A stretch of 64,000 nucleotides of DNA from a bacterium. Its GTDB lineage: Bacteria; Pseudomonadota; Alphaproteobacteria; Micavibrionales; UBA2020. Made by a program: the position numbers and the translations under genes. The stretch covers positions 62,001-126,000 of the forward strand of contig JAQSDV010000007.1 of assembly GCA_029945425.1 (NCBI GenBank), read 5' to 3'. This document shows positions 25,403-33,180 of this stretch, piece by piece. The notes under the pieces were generated by a model, which saw only the letters and a program-made list of their open reading frames with translations, made no database searches and was not told the DNA's origin. Within the stretch, counting starts at the first letter, position 1, and every line of letters begins with the position of its first letter.

Positions 25403-26347
25403 ATGCTTCAAGCATTTGCCAATACAGCACGAAAGGAACTGCCGCCCGCACGGCGCGGCGTGCTGCTGGCATCGATTGCGGCGCATTTGTCGGAAGGCCA
25501 TGCGGGCGAGGCCGCGCGCGAATTGCGCGAATACGCCGCTGTCGAATCCGACCATGCGATGCTGGATACCGTCGTCACCAAAACCCTGAATGTTTTGAGC
25601 GAAACCGCGCATGACAAGCTGCCGGATGTTTTCGCGGGGCTGTTCGAACATGCATCGCAGCCCGCCGCGCACCTGCTGTTCGCCAAAAAACTGTTCGACA
25701 ACGCGCGCGATATTACCTGCGACAAGGCTCTCGACGGCTTGCTGGAAGTTTCGCACAAGGACAAGGCGCTGGCGCGCTATACGGTCAAGAAAATGGACGC
25801 GGTGCTGTGCGCCTTTGCCGATGCCCGCAAAATTCCCGATTTCAATGAACGCGTCTCGCTGATCGGATCGATCGGTCTGGGTCATGCCGCGAATGAAGAC
25901 GCGCTCAAGGACAGCGCCCGCCATTTGCTGCTGGAAGAAATGTCGAAAGCACGCGACGCGGCGTCGATTGCCACCATCCTGCGCGCGACCGTAAAAAATA
26001 ACGCCCCCGATACCGAAATCGACAAGGCGGCGGCGGAGCGCTGGACGACCATCACCGCCACCCTGCCCCGCGCAGAGAAAATCAAGGCCGCGCTGGATGT
26101 GGCGGAAGTATTGAACAAACCCCGCGCCAACCATATCGAACACGGCAAAACCTTCGCAACCGCGCTCCGCACCATCGTCACCGTGGCGCAGGAATATTCA
26201 AAAGAAGGCCGCCTGCCCGAAAACGTCGCGCTTGCCCTGATCGGCATCGTGCGCGAAGGATTCGACAAAACCGGCCACGCCGCGCAGGTGCTGAAGCTGG
26301 CGGCGGCAAAGCCGAAATTCTCGCTGAAGAATTTCCTGCATATATAA
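25403..26347 (+). CDS. all-helical soluble protein of unknown function
   Basis: A 314-residue protein that reads as a chain of amphipathic helices, alternating Ala/Leu-rich faces with charged residues (ARRGVLLASIAAHLSEGHAG, HAMLDTVVTKTLNVLSE, ALDGLLEVSHKDKAL). It has no signal peptide or membrane helix. The pattern suggests a helical-repeat scaffold (HEAT- or TPR-like), but no repeat register is clear. AAGGGG lies ten bases before the ATG. A strong terminator follows its stop. Confidence 0.65.
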   Translation: MLQAFANTARKELPPARRGVLLASIAAHLSEGHAGEAARELREYAAVESDHAMLDTVVTKTLNVLSETAHDKLPDVFAGLFEHASQPAAHLLFAKKLFDNARDITCDKALDGLLEVSHKDKALARYTVKKMDAVLCAFADARKIPDFNERVSLIGSIGLGHAANEDALKDSARHLLLEEMSKARDAASIATILRATVKNNAPDTEIDKAAAERWTTITATLPRAEKIKAALDVAEVLNKPRANHIEHGKTFATALRTIVTVAQEYSKEGRLPENVALALIGIVREGFDKTGHAAQVLKLAAAKPKFSLKNFLHI

Positions 26348-26356
26348 AAATCGCAT

Positions 26357-26392
26357 AAAAAAAGCCCCGCTGTTTCCAGCGGGGCTTTTTTT
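26357..26392. terminator. bidirectional intrinsic terminator
   Basis: AAAAAAAGCCCCGCTG (26357-26372), loop TTTC, then CAGCGGGGCTTTTTTT (26377-26392): a perfect 16-base stem including the A and T runs. It serves the unknown gene at 25403-26347 (+) and the convergent peroxiredoxin gene (-). Confidence 0.95.
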
Positions 26393-26404
26393 GATTTAAA
26401 GCGG

Positions 26405-26950
26405 TTAGGCTGCTTTGGGCTTCGACAGGGTGTCTTCGCCTTTGGTCCAGTTGCACTGGCACAGCTCGTCGGTTTGCAGCGCGTCGAGGATCCGCAGGAT
26501 TTCGTTCACGTTGCGGCCGACTTTCAGGTCGTTGACCGACACATGGCGGATGACGCCGTTCGGGTCGACGATGAAGGTTGCGCGGTTGCAGACGCCGGCA
26601 TCATGCAGGATGCCGAGCGCGGTCGAGAGTTCGCGCTTGATGTCGGACAGCATCGGGAAGGGCAGGTCCTTCAGGTCTTTGTGGTTTTGTTTCCATGCGA
26701 GGTGGACGTAGTCGCTGTCGGTCGACAGGCCGAGCACTTGCGCGTCGCGGTCAGCGAAGTCTTTGTTCAGTTTGCCGAAGGACGCGATTTCGGTGGGGCA
26801 GACAAAGGTGAAGTCTTTCGGCCAAGCGAACAGCACCAGCCATTTGCCCTTGAAGGAGCTGTTGGACATTTCCTTGAAAGCGGTTTTCTGGTCGTCGGAA
26901 ACGACGCCGGTGAGTTTGAATTCGGGGAATTTCTGGCCGATTGTCAGCAT
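26405..26950 (-). CDS. ahpC: AhpC-type peroxiredoxin
   Basis: Reduces hydrogen peroxide, organic hydroperoxides and possibly peroxynitrite in the cytoplasm. 181 residues from the ATG at 26950, preceded by AAAGGTG; a GTG three codons upstream overlaps that ribosome binding site and is unlikely. The peroxidatic Cys is C51 in FTFVCPTEI. The C-terminus has DELCQCNW (C164 and C166), the pattern of AhpC proteins that, as in mycobacteria, are recycled by AhpD or thioredoxin-type donors rather than AhpF. No ahpD or ahpF is adjacent. The region 26951-27189 upstream holds no gene; a TTGACA-like box reads towards ahpC at 27025-27030, with a poor -10. Confidence 0.93.
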   Translation of the reverse strand: MLTIGQKFPEFKLTGVVSDDQKTAFKEMSNSSFKGKWLVLFAWPKDFTFVCPTEIASFGKLNKDFADRDAQVLGLSTDSDYVHLAWKQNHKDLKDLPFPMLSDIKRELSTALGILHDAGVCNRATFIVDPNGVIRHVSVNDLKVGRNVNEILRILDALQTDELCQCNWTKGEDTLSKPKAA

Positions 26951-27189
26951 ATTAAGCACCTTTCATGTGTGGACGGGGTCTGCAGTCAATATTGTGATGT
27001 GAAAATGGGGTTGGGGGGCTTAATTGTCAAGGATACCGCCCCGAAAATTCGCCGATTTCGCGCCCTATTGAATGTTTTGCCATTAAACTCATCCAGAAGC
27101 GTGGCGGATTACCCCTGCCGCTTGGACGAACCTGATTTATAAAACATTATGTATAATTTAGGTCGGCATACTGGCTGCGCAGGGCAGCT

Positions 27190-28281
27190 TTAGTCGCAGG
27201 TGATTTCCGTTTTATAAACCTGGCCGACTGTCACCTTGCCCGTCTCATTCTGGCAGGCGATTTTTTTGACGAAGGGCAACAGCACCTGTGCGCGCAACGT
27301 TGTTTCGGAAGTCATGCGCGCCATCTGTTTTTTCTCTTCCTCGCGGCGCAGCCGGTCGTTTTCATCTGCGGGCGGCGGGCGCGTATCGGGCGCGGCAGGA
27401 TCGATGATCAGGGGGCCGAGCGCGTCATAGATCGCATTCACATGTTTTTTTGAAGCCGCGGCGCGCCCCGCCGTTGCCAGCAGGAAAGCGCGGTCGTCAT
27501 CGCCGGCATTGCGCAGGCGCGTAATCAGCACGGGCATGAAACGGTCCGCGGTGACAGGGTCACCCAGCAGTTCCTGCGCGATGCTTTTCTGCACGGGCGT
27601 CAGCGCGTAATCGATGCCGCCTTCGAACTGCATGATGCGCCAATCGTCGCGCTTGGGTGAATCAGGCTCTCCCGCCAGCAGCAGCGCCGCGACCAGTCCG
27701 CGGGTATAGGGATCTTTCAGCGTGCCGTTATCAATGGTGGCCTCCAGTTGCGGCAATTCTTTTTTGACCGTTTCGCTATACGCGGGATCGCCGAGATATT
27801 CCTGCAGTTTCACGATGGATGATGCTTCCCGCAAGCTGCCCGACAGGCTGCCGCGCATAAGGTCGACAATCGCGCGCGCGTCATGCGCGGCGGGGGCGAT
27901 GGAAAGCGATGTCTGGCCGACGACGTTCAGCGGCACGCGCGGCTTTACGCCACAGGTGAAATCGCCCTGTAATCCGGTATCGCAGCAGGCATAGGACGGC
28001 GCGACGGTGATTTTTTCATCCGGCTTCAGCGCGCAGATAAAATCGTAATGGGTATAGGCGGTGATCTTGCGCCCATCCGTGGTTTCGGCGTTCAGCAGGC
28101 AGCCCGGGATATCGCCGTCGCTGACATGTTCGGCCTTCCAGCTCTCTGTCACGCGGATTTCCATCGGGCCGGTATTGACCGGCGCGCTGCAACTGGCCTG
28201 CGCGGCAGGCGCATAAAACAGCGACGCCGCAGCGATGATAACCGCTGCGGCGCGCGTAAATGTTTGTGGCGTACCGGCCAT
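27190..28281 (-). CDS. exported protein of unknown function
   Basis: A 363-residue protein with a signal peptide (TRAAAVIIAAASLFYAPAAQA, cleavage after AQA). The first 100 mature residues contain several Cys (SCSAPV, GCLLNAE, YACCDTGLQG, FTCGVKP), which suggests a disulfide-bonded domain; two more Cys lie near the C-terminus (KIACQNE and ITCD). The middle is helical and carries repeat-like units. No family recognised. It overlaps the stop of the terD-like gene by one base (TAATG), so the two are translationally coupled. Confidence 0.65.
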   Translation of the reverse strand: MAGTPQTFTRAAAVIIAAASLFYAPAAQASCSAPVNTGPMEIRVTESWKAEHVSDGDIPGCLLNAETTDGRKITAYTHYDFICALKPDEKITVAPSYACCDTGLQGDFTCGVKPRVPLNVVGQTSLSIAPAAHDARAIVDLMRGSLSGSLREASSIVKLQEYLGDPAYSETVKKELPQLEATIDNGTLKDPYTRGLVAALLLAGEPDSPKRDDWRIMQFEGGIDYALTPVQKSIAQELLGDPVTADRFMPVLITRLRNAGDDDRAFLLATAGRAAASKKHVNAIYDALGPLIIDPAAPDTRPPPADENDRLRREEEKKQMARMTSETTLRAQVLLPFVKKIACQNETGKVTVGQVYKTEITCD

Positions 28282-28895
28282 TACGGGGGGGCGACGTTGA
28301 CGCCGTAGGTGCGGGCGATTTCGAACAGCCCGCCTTTCGATCCCGTGCCCATCGCCTTGAATTTCCAGCCGAGGCCCTCGCGGAACAGCTCGCCGAAGAT
28401 CATGGCATTGTCGGAGGATGCGTCTTCGGTCAAATCGAAGCGGGCAAGTTCGGAGCCCGTTTCGGAATTGACGACGCGCATATAGGCGTTTTTGATGTCG
28501 CCGAAATTCTGCTGGCGGTCTTCGGCGTTGTGGATGGTGACGGAGAACGCGACGCGTTCGATGTCGAAGGCGAGCGTATCGAGGCTGACCTTGATGACTT
28601 CCGCGTCATCCGCGTCGCCCTCTTTCTTTTCGCCTGTCGTGTTGTCGCCCATGTGCTGGATCGCGCCGGAATCTGTTTCGAGGTTGTTGTAAAAAATGAA
28701 ATCGGTGTCGCGGCGGACCTTGCCCTCGCGGTTGAGGACGAAGGCGGAGGCGTCGATGTCGACCGCGTGGCCGTCCTTCGTTTCAGGCGCTTCCCAGCCG
28801 AGGCCGATGAAAACTTTATGCAGTGTGGGGTCTACGACAAGAAGATCGACTTCCTCGTCTTTCTTCATGATTTCTTTTCTGAGACTGATGCCCAT
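28281..28895 (-). CDS. terD: TerD family stress protein
   Basis: A 204-residue TerD-domain protein. Typical features: the strand ELDL-type start (EEVDLLVVDPTLHKVFIGLGWEAP), DIDASAFVLNREGKV, DFIFYNN, GDNTTGEKKEGDADDAEVIKVSLD, RVAFSVTIHNAEDR and GVNVAPP at the end. TerD proteins bind calcium through the Asp/Asn-rich loops and are linked to tellurite and envelope stress; no other ter genes are present here. It follows rluD by 32 bases on the same strand and runs into the exported protein gene. Specific role unknown. Confidence 0.9.
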   Translation of the reverse strand: MGISLRKEIMKKDEEVDLLVVDPTLHKVFIGLGWEAPETKDGHAVDIDASAFVLNREGKVRRDTDFIFYNNLETDSGAIQHMGDNTTGEKKEGDADDAEVIKVSLDTLAFDIERVAFSVTIHNAEDRQQNFGDIKNAYMRVVNSETGSELARFDLTEDASSDNAMIFGELFREGLGWKFKAMGTGSKGGLFEIARTYGVNVAPP

Positions 28896-28927
28896 TTTAC
28901 AAACCCTTCCGCTAAAAAAATTCTATG

Positions 28928-29899
28928 TCAAAGTTTCTGCAACTGCTTGATAAGCTGCCGCATGTCATCCGGCAGTTCTGCCTTGAATGATACTTTATTA
29001 TTGGTTACCGGATGGTTAAATTCCAGCTGCGCGGCATGCAGGGCCTGGCGCGGAAAGCTTGTTAAACCCTTGGCGGCCTTTTCCGGAACCTTGTGCGCGC
29101 GGATGAATTTCGGGATGCTGGGCTTGCCATAGACGGGATCGCCCACGATCCAGTGCTGCAGATGCGCCATATGGACGCGGATCTGGTGCGTGCGCCCCGA
29201 CTGCAGCCGGCACTCCACAAGGCTCGCGACCATGCCATAAGTTTCCAGCAGCGTGTAATCGGTGATCGCTTCCTTGCCGCCCTCCTCCAGCACCGCCATT
29301 TTCTGGCGGTTGGTGCGGCTGCGGCCGATCTGCGTTTCGATGCGGCCGGAGGTCGGCGTGACGTTGCCCCAGCAGAGCGCGTTATAGACGCGTTTCAGTT
29401 TGCGCGATTCAAGTTGCGCGGAAAGCCCCTTATGCGCGGTGTCGTTCTTGGCGACGACCAATAATCCGGATGTTTCTTTATCAAGACGGTGGACGATGCC
29501 GGGGCGCTTGACGCCGCCGATGCCCGACAGCTGGTCGCCGCAATGGGCGAGCAGCGCGTTGACCAGCGTACCGTCCCAGTTGCCCGCGCCCGGATGCACG
29601 ACCATGTTCGGCGCCTTGTTGATCACCAGCAGGTCTTTGTCTTCGAAAATAATGTCGAGGTCGATTTTTTGCGGCGTCGGCAGCGCCTCGACCGCGGGCG
29701 GCACGACGATCGTATATTCCTCGCCCGGCTTTACCTTGTGCGAGCTGTCGGGAAAGGGCTTGCCGAGATACGAGACGTTGCCGCCCTCGATCAGCTGCTG
29801 CAGGCGGGAGCGCGAAAAATCGGGCGCATGGCGCGCCAGCACCTTGTCGAGCCGTAACCCCTTGTCTTCTTCCTCTGCTTTGACTGTCACGTTTTCCAT
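28928..29899 (-). CDS. rluD: 23S rRNA pseudouridine synthase, RluD-like
   Basis: Converts uridines in 23S rRNA helix 69 to pseudouridine (RluD role; RluC is the alternative). 323 residues from the ATG at 29899 (MENVTVKAEEEDKGLRLDKVLA); a frame opening at 29989 crosses the divergent promoter. The N-terminus is an S4 RNA-binding domain (RSRLQQLIEGGNV). The catalytic motif is GIVHRLDKETSGLLVVAK with the nucleophilic Asp in RLDKETSG; later motifs VECRLQSGRTHQIRVHM and IVGDPVYG are standard. Divergent from a small membrane-anchored gene 34 bases away. Confidence 0.93.
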   Translation of the reverse strand: MENVTVKAEEEDKGLRLDKVLARHAPDFSRSRLQQLIEGGNVSYLGKPFPDSSHKVKPGEEYTIVVPPAVEALPTPQKIDLDIIFEDKDLLVINKAPNMVVHPGAGNWDGTLVNALLAHCGDQLSGIGGVKRPGIVHRLDKETSGLLVVAKNDTAHKGLSAQLESRKLKRVYNALCWGNVTPTSGRIETQIGRSRTNRQKMAVLEEGGKEAITDYTLLETYGMVASLVECRLQSGRTHQIRVHMAHLQHWIVGDPVYGKPSIPKFIRAHKVPEKAAKGLTSFPRQALHAAQLEFNHPVTNNKVSFKAELPDDMRQLIKQLQKL

Positions 29900-29933
29900 G
29901 GTAACAATATATCCGAACTCTAGGAGAATAGTC

Positions 29934-30227
29934 ATGCAGGGAATGAAGGTACTGGTCGGCGTTATGAGCCTGATGATCGTTATCTGCATCGGCCTGCTGG
30001 CCTATGGCCTTGCGACCAAAACGGGCGATCTGGTGGCGGAAAAGCCGAAACCCGCCGCCGAAACGCCTGCCCCCATGGCCGAACTTGTCCTGCCCGCCCT
30101 CTCCCGCATCGAGCGTATGTCGGGCGATGCCAATGGCGCGGCGCTCTATGTGGAATCGGCGGAAGGGGACTATATATACTTTGTGACCCCTGCGACGTCC
30201 TCCCGCGTTCGCATTAAACGTCAATAA
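29934..30227 (+). CDS. small membrane-anchored protein of unknown function
   Basis: A 97-residue protein with one N-terminal transmembrane helix (about 5-24, KVLVGVMSLMIVICIGLLAYG), a Pro/Ala/Glu linker (EKPKPAAETPAPMAE) and a short C-terminal beta-rich domain (ALYVESAEGDYIYFVTPA). The ATG at 29934 has TAGGAG nine bases upstream. Small proteins of this layout sit next to rluD in other alphaproteobacteria (DUF6476-like); I state this from memory of gene order, not from alignment. Confidence 0.7.
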   Translation: MQGMKVLVGVMSLMIVICIGLLAYGLATKTGDLVAEKPKPAAETPAPMAELVLPALSRIERMSGDANGAALYVESAEGDYIYFVTPATSSRVRIKRQ

Positions 30228-30318
30228 AATCAATTGGTTATATAGCGGCTGGAACTCGACTCCCCTGTGTTCGTTGGAAATTCAACTGCACAATGTCCAA
30301 CGTACACGGGAGGACACT

Positions 30319-30930
30319 ATGAAAGCCACGAAAGACGCCAAACCCTTTGACCTGCCCCTGCGCGAAGATGCGCTGGTTATTCTGCAGGCAGACCACGACC
30401 ATCTCCGCAAATTATTCGCAGAATTCAACCGCCACCTCGGCGATGACGAGGAAATGACCGCCGCCAAGGAAGCGATCGTGCGCGAAGCCTGCGACCTGCT
30501 CGACATCCACACCCAGCTGGAAGAAGAGATTTTCTACCCAGCCGTCCGCAAGGCACTGGGAGAAGACGAACTGATGCAGGAAGCAAAAATCGAGCACGAC
30601 ACCGCAGGAGAGTTGATGGACGACTTGCGCAAGCTGTCGCCCGACGACGAGATTTTCGACGCTAAATTCATCGTCCTGTTCGAAATCGCCGGCATGCACA
30701 TGAAGAAGGAAGAGAAAGAAATCTTCCCGCTCGTACGCAACGCGAAGATGGACATGTTCGCCCTTGGCCGCAAAATCTCGCTCCGCCGCGAAGTGCTGGT
30801 GATCGGCAAGCGCATCGGCGAAACGCTGGATGAAATGAACCATAACATCCATCCGGTCGATGAGGCATCTGCGGCCGATGCCGCTGGCCTTCTGCCCGAC
30901 ATCCTGATCCCGCCCCCCGGTTTCCGGTAA
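30319..30930 (+). CDS. hemerythrin-like domain protein
   Basis: A 203-residue protein from the ATG at 30319. It has a four-helix hemerythrin/HHE-type pattern with likely di-iron ligands H26 or H28 (ADHDHLR), H64 and E68 (DIHTQLEEEIFYP), H93 (IEHDTA), H127 and E131 or E132 (GMHMKKEEKEIFP). Such proteins bind oxygen or nitric oxide, or sense them, in the cytoplasm. The C-terminal 50 residues are an extension ending DILIPPPGFR. GAGGAC precedes the start. It is followed 53 bases later by a second, degenerate copy, probably in one transcript. Confidence 0.9.
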   Translation: MKATKDAKPFDLPLREDALVILQADHDHLRKLFAEFNRHLGDDEEMTAAKEAIVREACDLLDIHTQLEEEIFYPAVRKALGEDELMQEAKIEHDTAGELMDDLRKLSPDDEIFDAKFIVLFEIAGMHMKKEEKEIFPLVRNAKMDMFALGRKISLRREVLVIGKRIGETLDEMNHNIHPVDEASAADAAGLLPDILIPPPGFR

Positions 30931-30983
30931 CGGAAGACCACGGCAGGCGTAAGTTGAATTGAACGAATAACAGGAGAAGCGCG

Positions 30984-31544
30984 ATGAAAAAGTCCGCAAC
31001 CCAGACAAAAGAAAACACCGCCCTTTCGCTGCTCGCGAAAGACTTCGGCTCCGCCATGACCAACTTCCGCGAATTCGCGGCGGTGGTTGAAAAGGACGAC
31101 AGCAATATCGACCGGAAGGTCGAACTGGTGCGCGAAACCTGCGCCGATGTCATGACGCACCTTCAAGTGCGCGAAGACGTGTTCTACCCCGCCGTTAAAT
31201 CGGCGACGGGTGACGAAGAACTCGTGAAGCGCGAGCTGAATGGCAATGAAACTGTAAAGGCGCTGATCAACCGCCTGAACCAGCTGGAACCGGGCGACGA
31301 GCTGTTCGACGCGACCTTCATCGTATTGGGCGAAACGGTTGCCCTGCATATGCAGCAGGAACAACAGATCCTGTTCCCCGAAGCACGCGCCGCAGGCCTT
31401 GACGTTGCCGCGCTCGGCAAAAAAATCCAGAAGCGGGAGGCCGAATTGAAGGCACGCGAAGGGATTGAAGAACAGCTTTCAAATATCAACATTACCGGCC
31501 ATCACGCCGATGGCGTACTGACCAAGGCTGGTTTCCAGCCGTAA
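30984..31544 (+). CDS. hemerythrin-like paralogue with degraded iron site
   Basis: A 186-residue paralogue of the preceding gene; shared blocks include ETCADVMTHLQVREDVFYPAV and LHMQQEQQILFPEA. Compared with the first copy, the helix-1 His pair is replaced (LLAKDFGSAM), the Glu four residues after H59 is Arg63, and the helix-3 His is lost (RELNGNET). Only H59, E64, H122 and E126 remain, too few for a classical di-iron centre. It may bind one metal, act as a partner of the first protein, or have another ligand. AGGAG lies eight bases before the ATG. Confidence 0.85.
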   Translation: MKKSATQTKENTALSLLAKDFGSAMTNFREFAAVVEKDDSNIDRKVELVRETCADVMTHLQVREDVFYPAVKSATGDEELVKRELNGNETVKALINRLNQLEPGDELFDATFIVLGETVALHMQQEQQILFPEARAAGLDVAALGKKIQKREAELKAREGIEEQLSNINITGHHADGVLTKAGFQP

Positions 31545-31586
31545 ATAAAGTTTGACGTTCCCGCTATAGTGCGGGAATTCGCAAAG

Positions 31587-31634
31587 GCATCCCGTGCCGC
31601 CGCGTGTACCGGCAGCACGGGATGCTTCTTTTTT
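31587..31634 (+). terminator. intrinsic terminator after the hemerythrin pair
   Basis: GCATCCCGTGC (31587-31597) pairs with GCACGGGATGC (31615-31625), with CCG/CGG pairing in the loop, followed by TTCTTTTTT. It lies 42 bases after the second hemerythrin stop. A smaller hairpin, TTCCCGC and GCGGGAA, stands just before it at about 31558-31577. Confidence 0.9.
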
Positions 31635-31647
31635 GCGTGATGTTTAT

Positions 31648-32400
31648 TTAAAGGAAAATGCCGCCCGCCGCCTCGATGCGCTGGCCGTTGACCCAGCGGC
31701 AATCATCCGACAGCAATGCCGACACCAGCGCGCCGATATCATCAGGAAGGCCGACGCGACCCAGCGCGGTGCTGCTGGCGATCATGTCATTCACGCCCTT
31801 GTTATCGCGCACCGCGCCGCCGCCGAAATCGGTTTCGATCGCGCCTGGCGCCAGCACGTTGACGGAGATTTTACGCGCGGCCAACTCCTTGGCCATATAG
31901 CGCGTGAGCGTTTCCACCCCGCCCTTCATCGACCCATAGGCCGCATAGCCCGGCATCGAAAAACGCGCAAGGCCGGAGGATACGTTCAGGATACGACCGC
32001 CATCCTTCAGCAGCGGCACCAGTTTTTGCGACAGGAAAAACGTCGATTTGAAATGGATATTCACCATCTGGTCGAACTGTTCCTCGGTCGTGTCCATGAA
32101 ACCCGCATGGATGCAGCTACCCGCATTGTTCACCAGCGCGTCGAAATTCTTAGCTCCGAATTTATCCTGCAAGGTTTTTGAAACCGTTGCGGCGAAAGCG
32201 GCGAAGGATTTGCTGTCGGATACGTCCAGTTGCAATGCGCTGGCCTTGCGGCCCGCGCCTTCGACGTCGGCGACAACTTTTTCCGCCTCATCCTTGCGGC
32301 TGTGATAGGTGATGATGACGTCATGGCCCTTTTGCGCGAGATGCTGCGCCATGTTTTTGCCAAGCCCGCGGCTGCCGCCGGTGATGAGGATGATGCCCAT
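31648..32400 (-). CDS. short-chain dehydrogenase/reductase (SDR)
   Basis: A 250-residue classical SDR from the ATG at 32400 (MGIILITGGSRGLGKNMAQ); the frame runs further upstream into the TlpA gene. The cofactor motif is TGGSRGLG, followed by YHSRKDEA, which favours NADP(H). The active site shows NNAGS, the Ser in NVSSG and Y-G-S-M-K in YAAYGSMKGG. The end SDDCRWVNGQRIEAAGGI is FabG-like. Likely a 3-oxoacyl reductase or similar ketoreductase, substrate unknown. One base separates it from the TlpA-like gene, so the two are one operon. Confidence 0.88.
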   Translation of the reverse strand: MGIILITGGSRGLGKNMAQHLAQKGHDVIITYHSRKDEAEKVVADVEGAGRKASALQLDVSDSKSFAAFAATVSKTLQDKFGAKNFDALVNNAGSCIHAGFMDTTEEQFDQMVNIHFKSTFFLSQKLVPLLKDGGRILNVSSGLARFSMPGYAAYGSMKGGVETLTRYMAKELAARKISVNVLAPGAIETDFGGGAVRDNKGVNDMIASSTALGRVGLPDDIGALVSALLSDDCRWVNGQRIEAAGGIFL

Positions 32401-32401
32401 G

Positions 32402-32947
32402 TTATTGTCCTTTTGCGTTTGTGATGCGTTGGCGGATTTCCGGCTTGTCCCATTCGAAAGGTCCGGCGAAAGTGTCGACGATATTGCCGGATTTATCGAG
32501 CAGGAAGCTGGTCGGCAGCCCCTGATAAAACTTTTCCCATGCCGCCGGTATCTGGCGGTCGGTGTCGAGATAGGCCGGAAGGCTGGCAGCGCCATGCTTT
32601 TTCAAAAATGTCGCAATTTTCTCGGGCGTGCCGTTCCGGTCGAGGCTAATGGCGACCACAGTCACCTCCGTTAGTTTGGCCAAAGACGGCAATTCGGCCA
32701 CGCATGGGGTACACCATGTCGCCCAGAGGTTGACCAGCACGCGGCTGCCCCGGAAATCTTCCAGCGTCTTTTTTGCCCCCGTTCCGTCGTAAAACGTGAC
32801 ACTGGGCAGGGTTTCGCTCTTGATCGTTTTGGAGATATTTTCCTTATTATCAGGAGGATATGACAATACCATGGTGGCAGTCCCGTAACCTAGCAGCGCG
32901 ATCAGCGCAACCGCCCAGAGATAGATGATTTGTGGCTTTACCCGCAC
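32402..32947 (-). CDS. TlpA-like membrane-anchored thioredoxin
   Basis: A 181-residue protein with an N-terminal membrane helix (about 7-28, IIYLWAVALIALLGYGTATMVL) and a periplasmic thioredoxin fold with the redox pair in NLWATWCTPCVAELP. The cis-Pro region is GLPTSFLLDKSGNIV. Members reduce disulfides of cytochrome c or copper proteins. The start is a GTG at 32947 with GGAG nine bases upstream. First gene of a two-gene operon with the SDR; divergent from lptM-lysA. Confidence 0.88.
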   Translation of the reverse strand: MRVKPQIIYLWAVALIALLGYGTATMVLSYPPDNKENISKTIKSETLPSVTFYDGTGAKKTLEDFRGSRVLVNLWATWCTPCVAELPSLAKLTEVTVVAISLDRNGTPEKIATFLKKHGAASLPAYLDTDRQIPAAWEKFYQGLPTSFLLDKSGNIVDTFAGPFEWDKPEIRQRITNAKGQ

Positions 32948-33006
32948 GTCGCTTTAACTCCAAAATAACAAAAAAGACTCTATAATAATAAGATGGCGGG
33001 TGCGAG

Positions 33007-33180
33007 ATGAGAATAGCGGTACTGATGCTTCCAATATTGACGATTTTTCTGTCCGGTTGCGGCGTGAAGCCCAATCAGGTGGACCCGCCTGCGCGTGTGG
33101 AAAAGGGCAAGGATTATTTCCCCCGCACCTATCCCGACACATCAACCGACCCGAACCCCCAACGGTATGTACCGAAATGA
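33007..33180 (+). CDS. lptM: LptM (YifL)-like small lipoprotein
   Basis: A 57-residue protein with a lipoprotein signal (MRIAVLMLPILTIFLSGCG, lipobox LSGC). The mature part is short and Pro-rich with FPRTYPDTSTDPNPQ, like the YifL family that is encoded just before lysA or dapF in many proteobacteria. E. coli LptM helps assemble the LptDE lipopolysaccharide translocon. Its stop overlaps the lysA ATG (ATGA at 33177-33180), so the two are coupled. Identity rests on lipobox, size and gene order. Confidence 0.8.
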   Translation: MRIAVLMLPILTIFLSGCGVKPNQVDPPARVEKGKDYFPRTYPDTSTDPNPQRYVPK

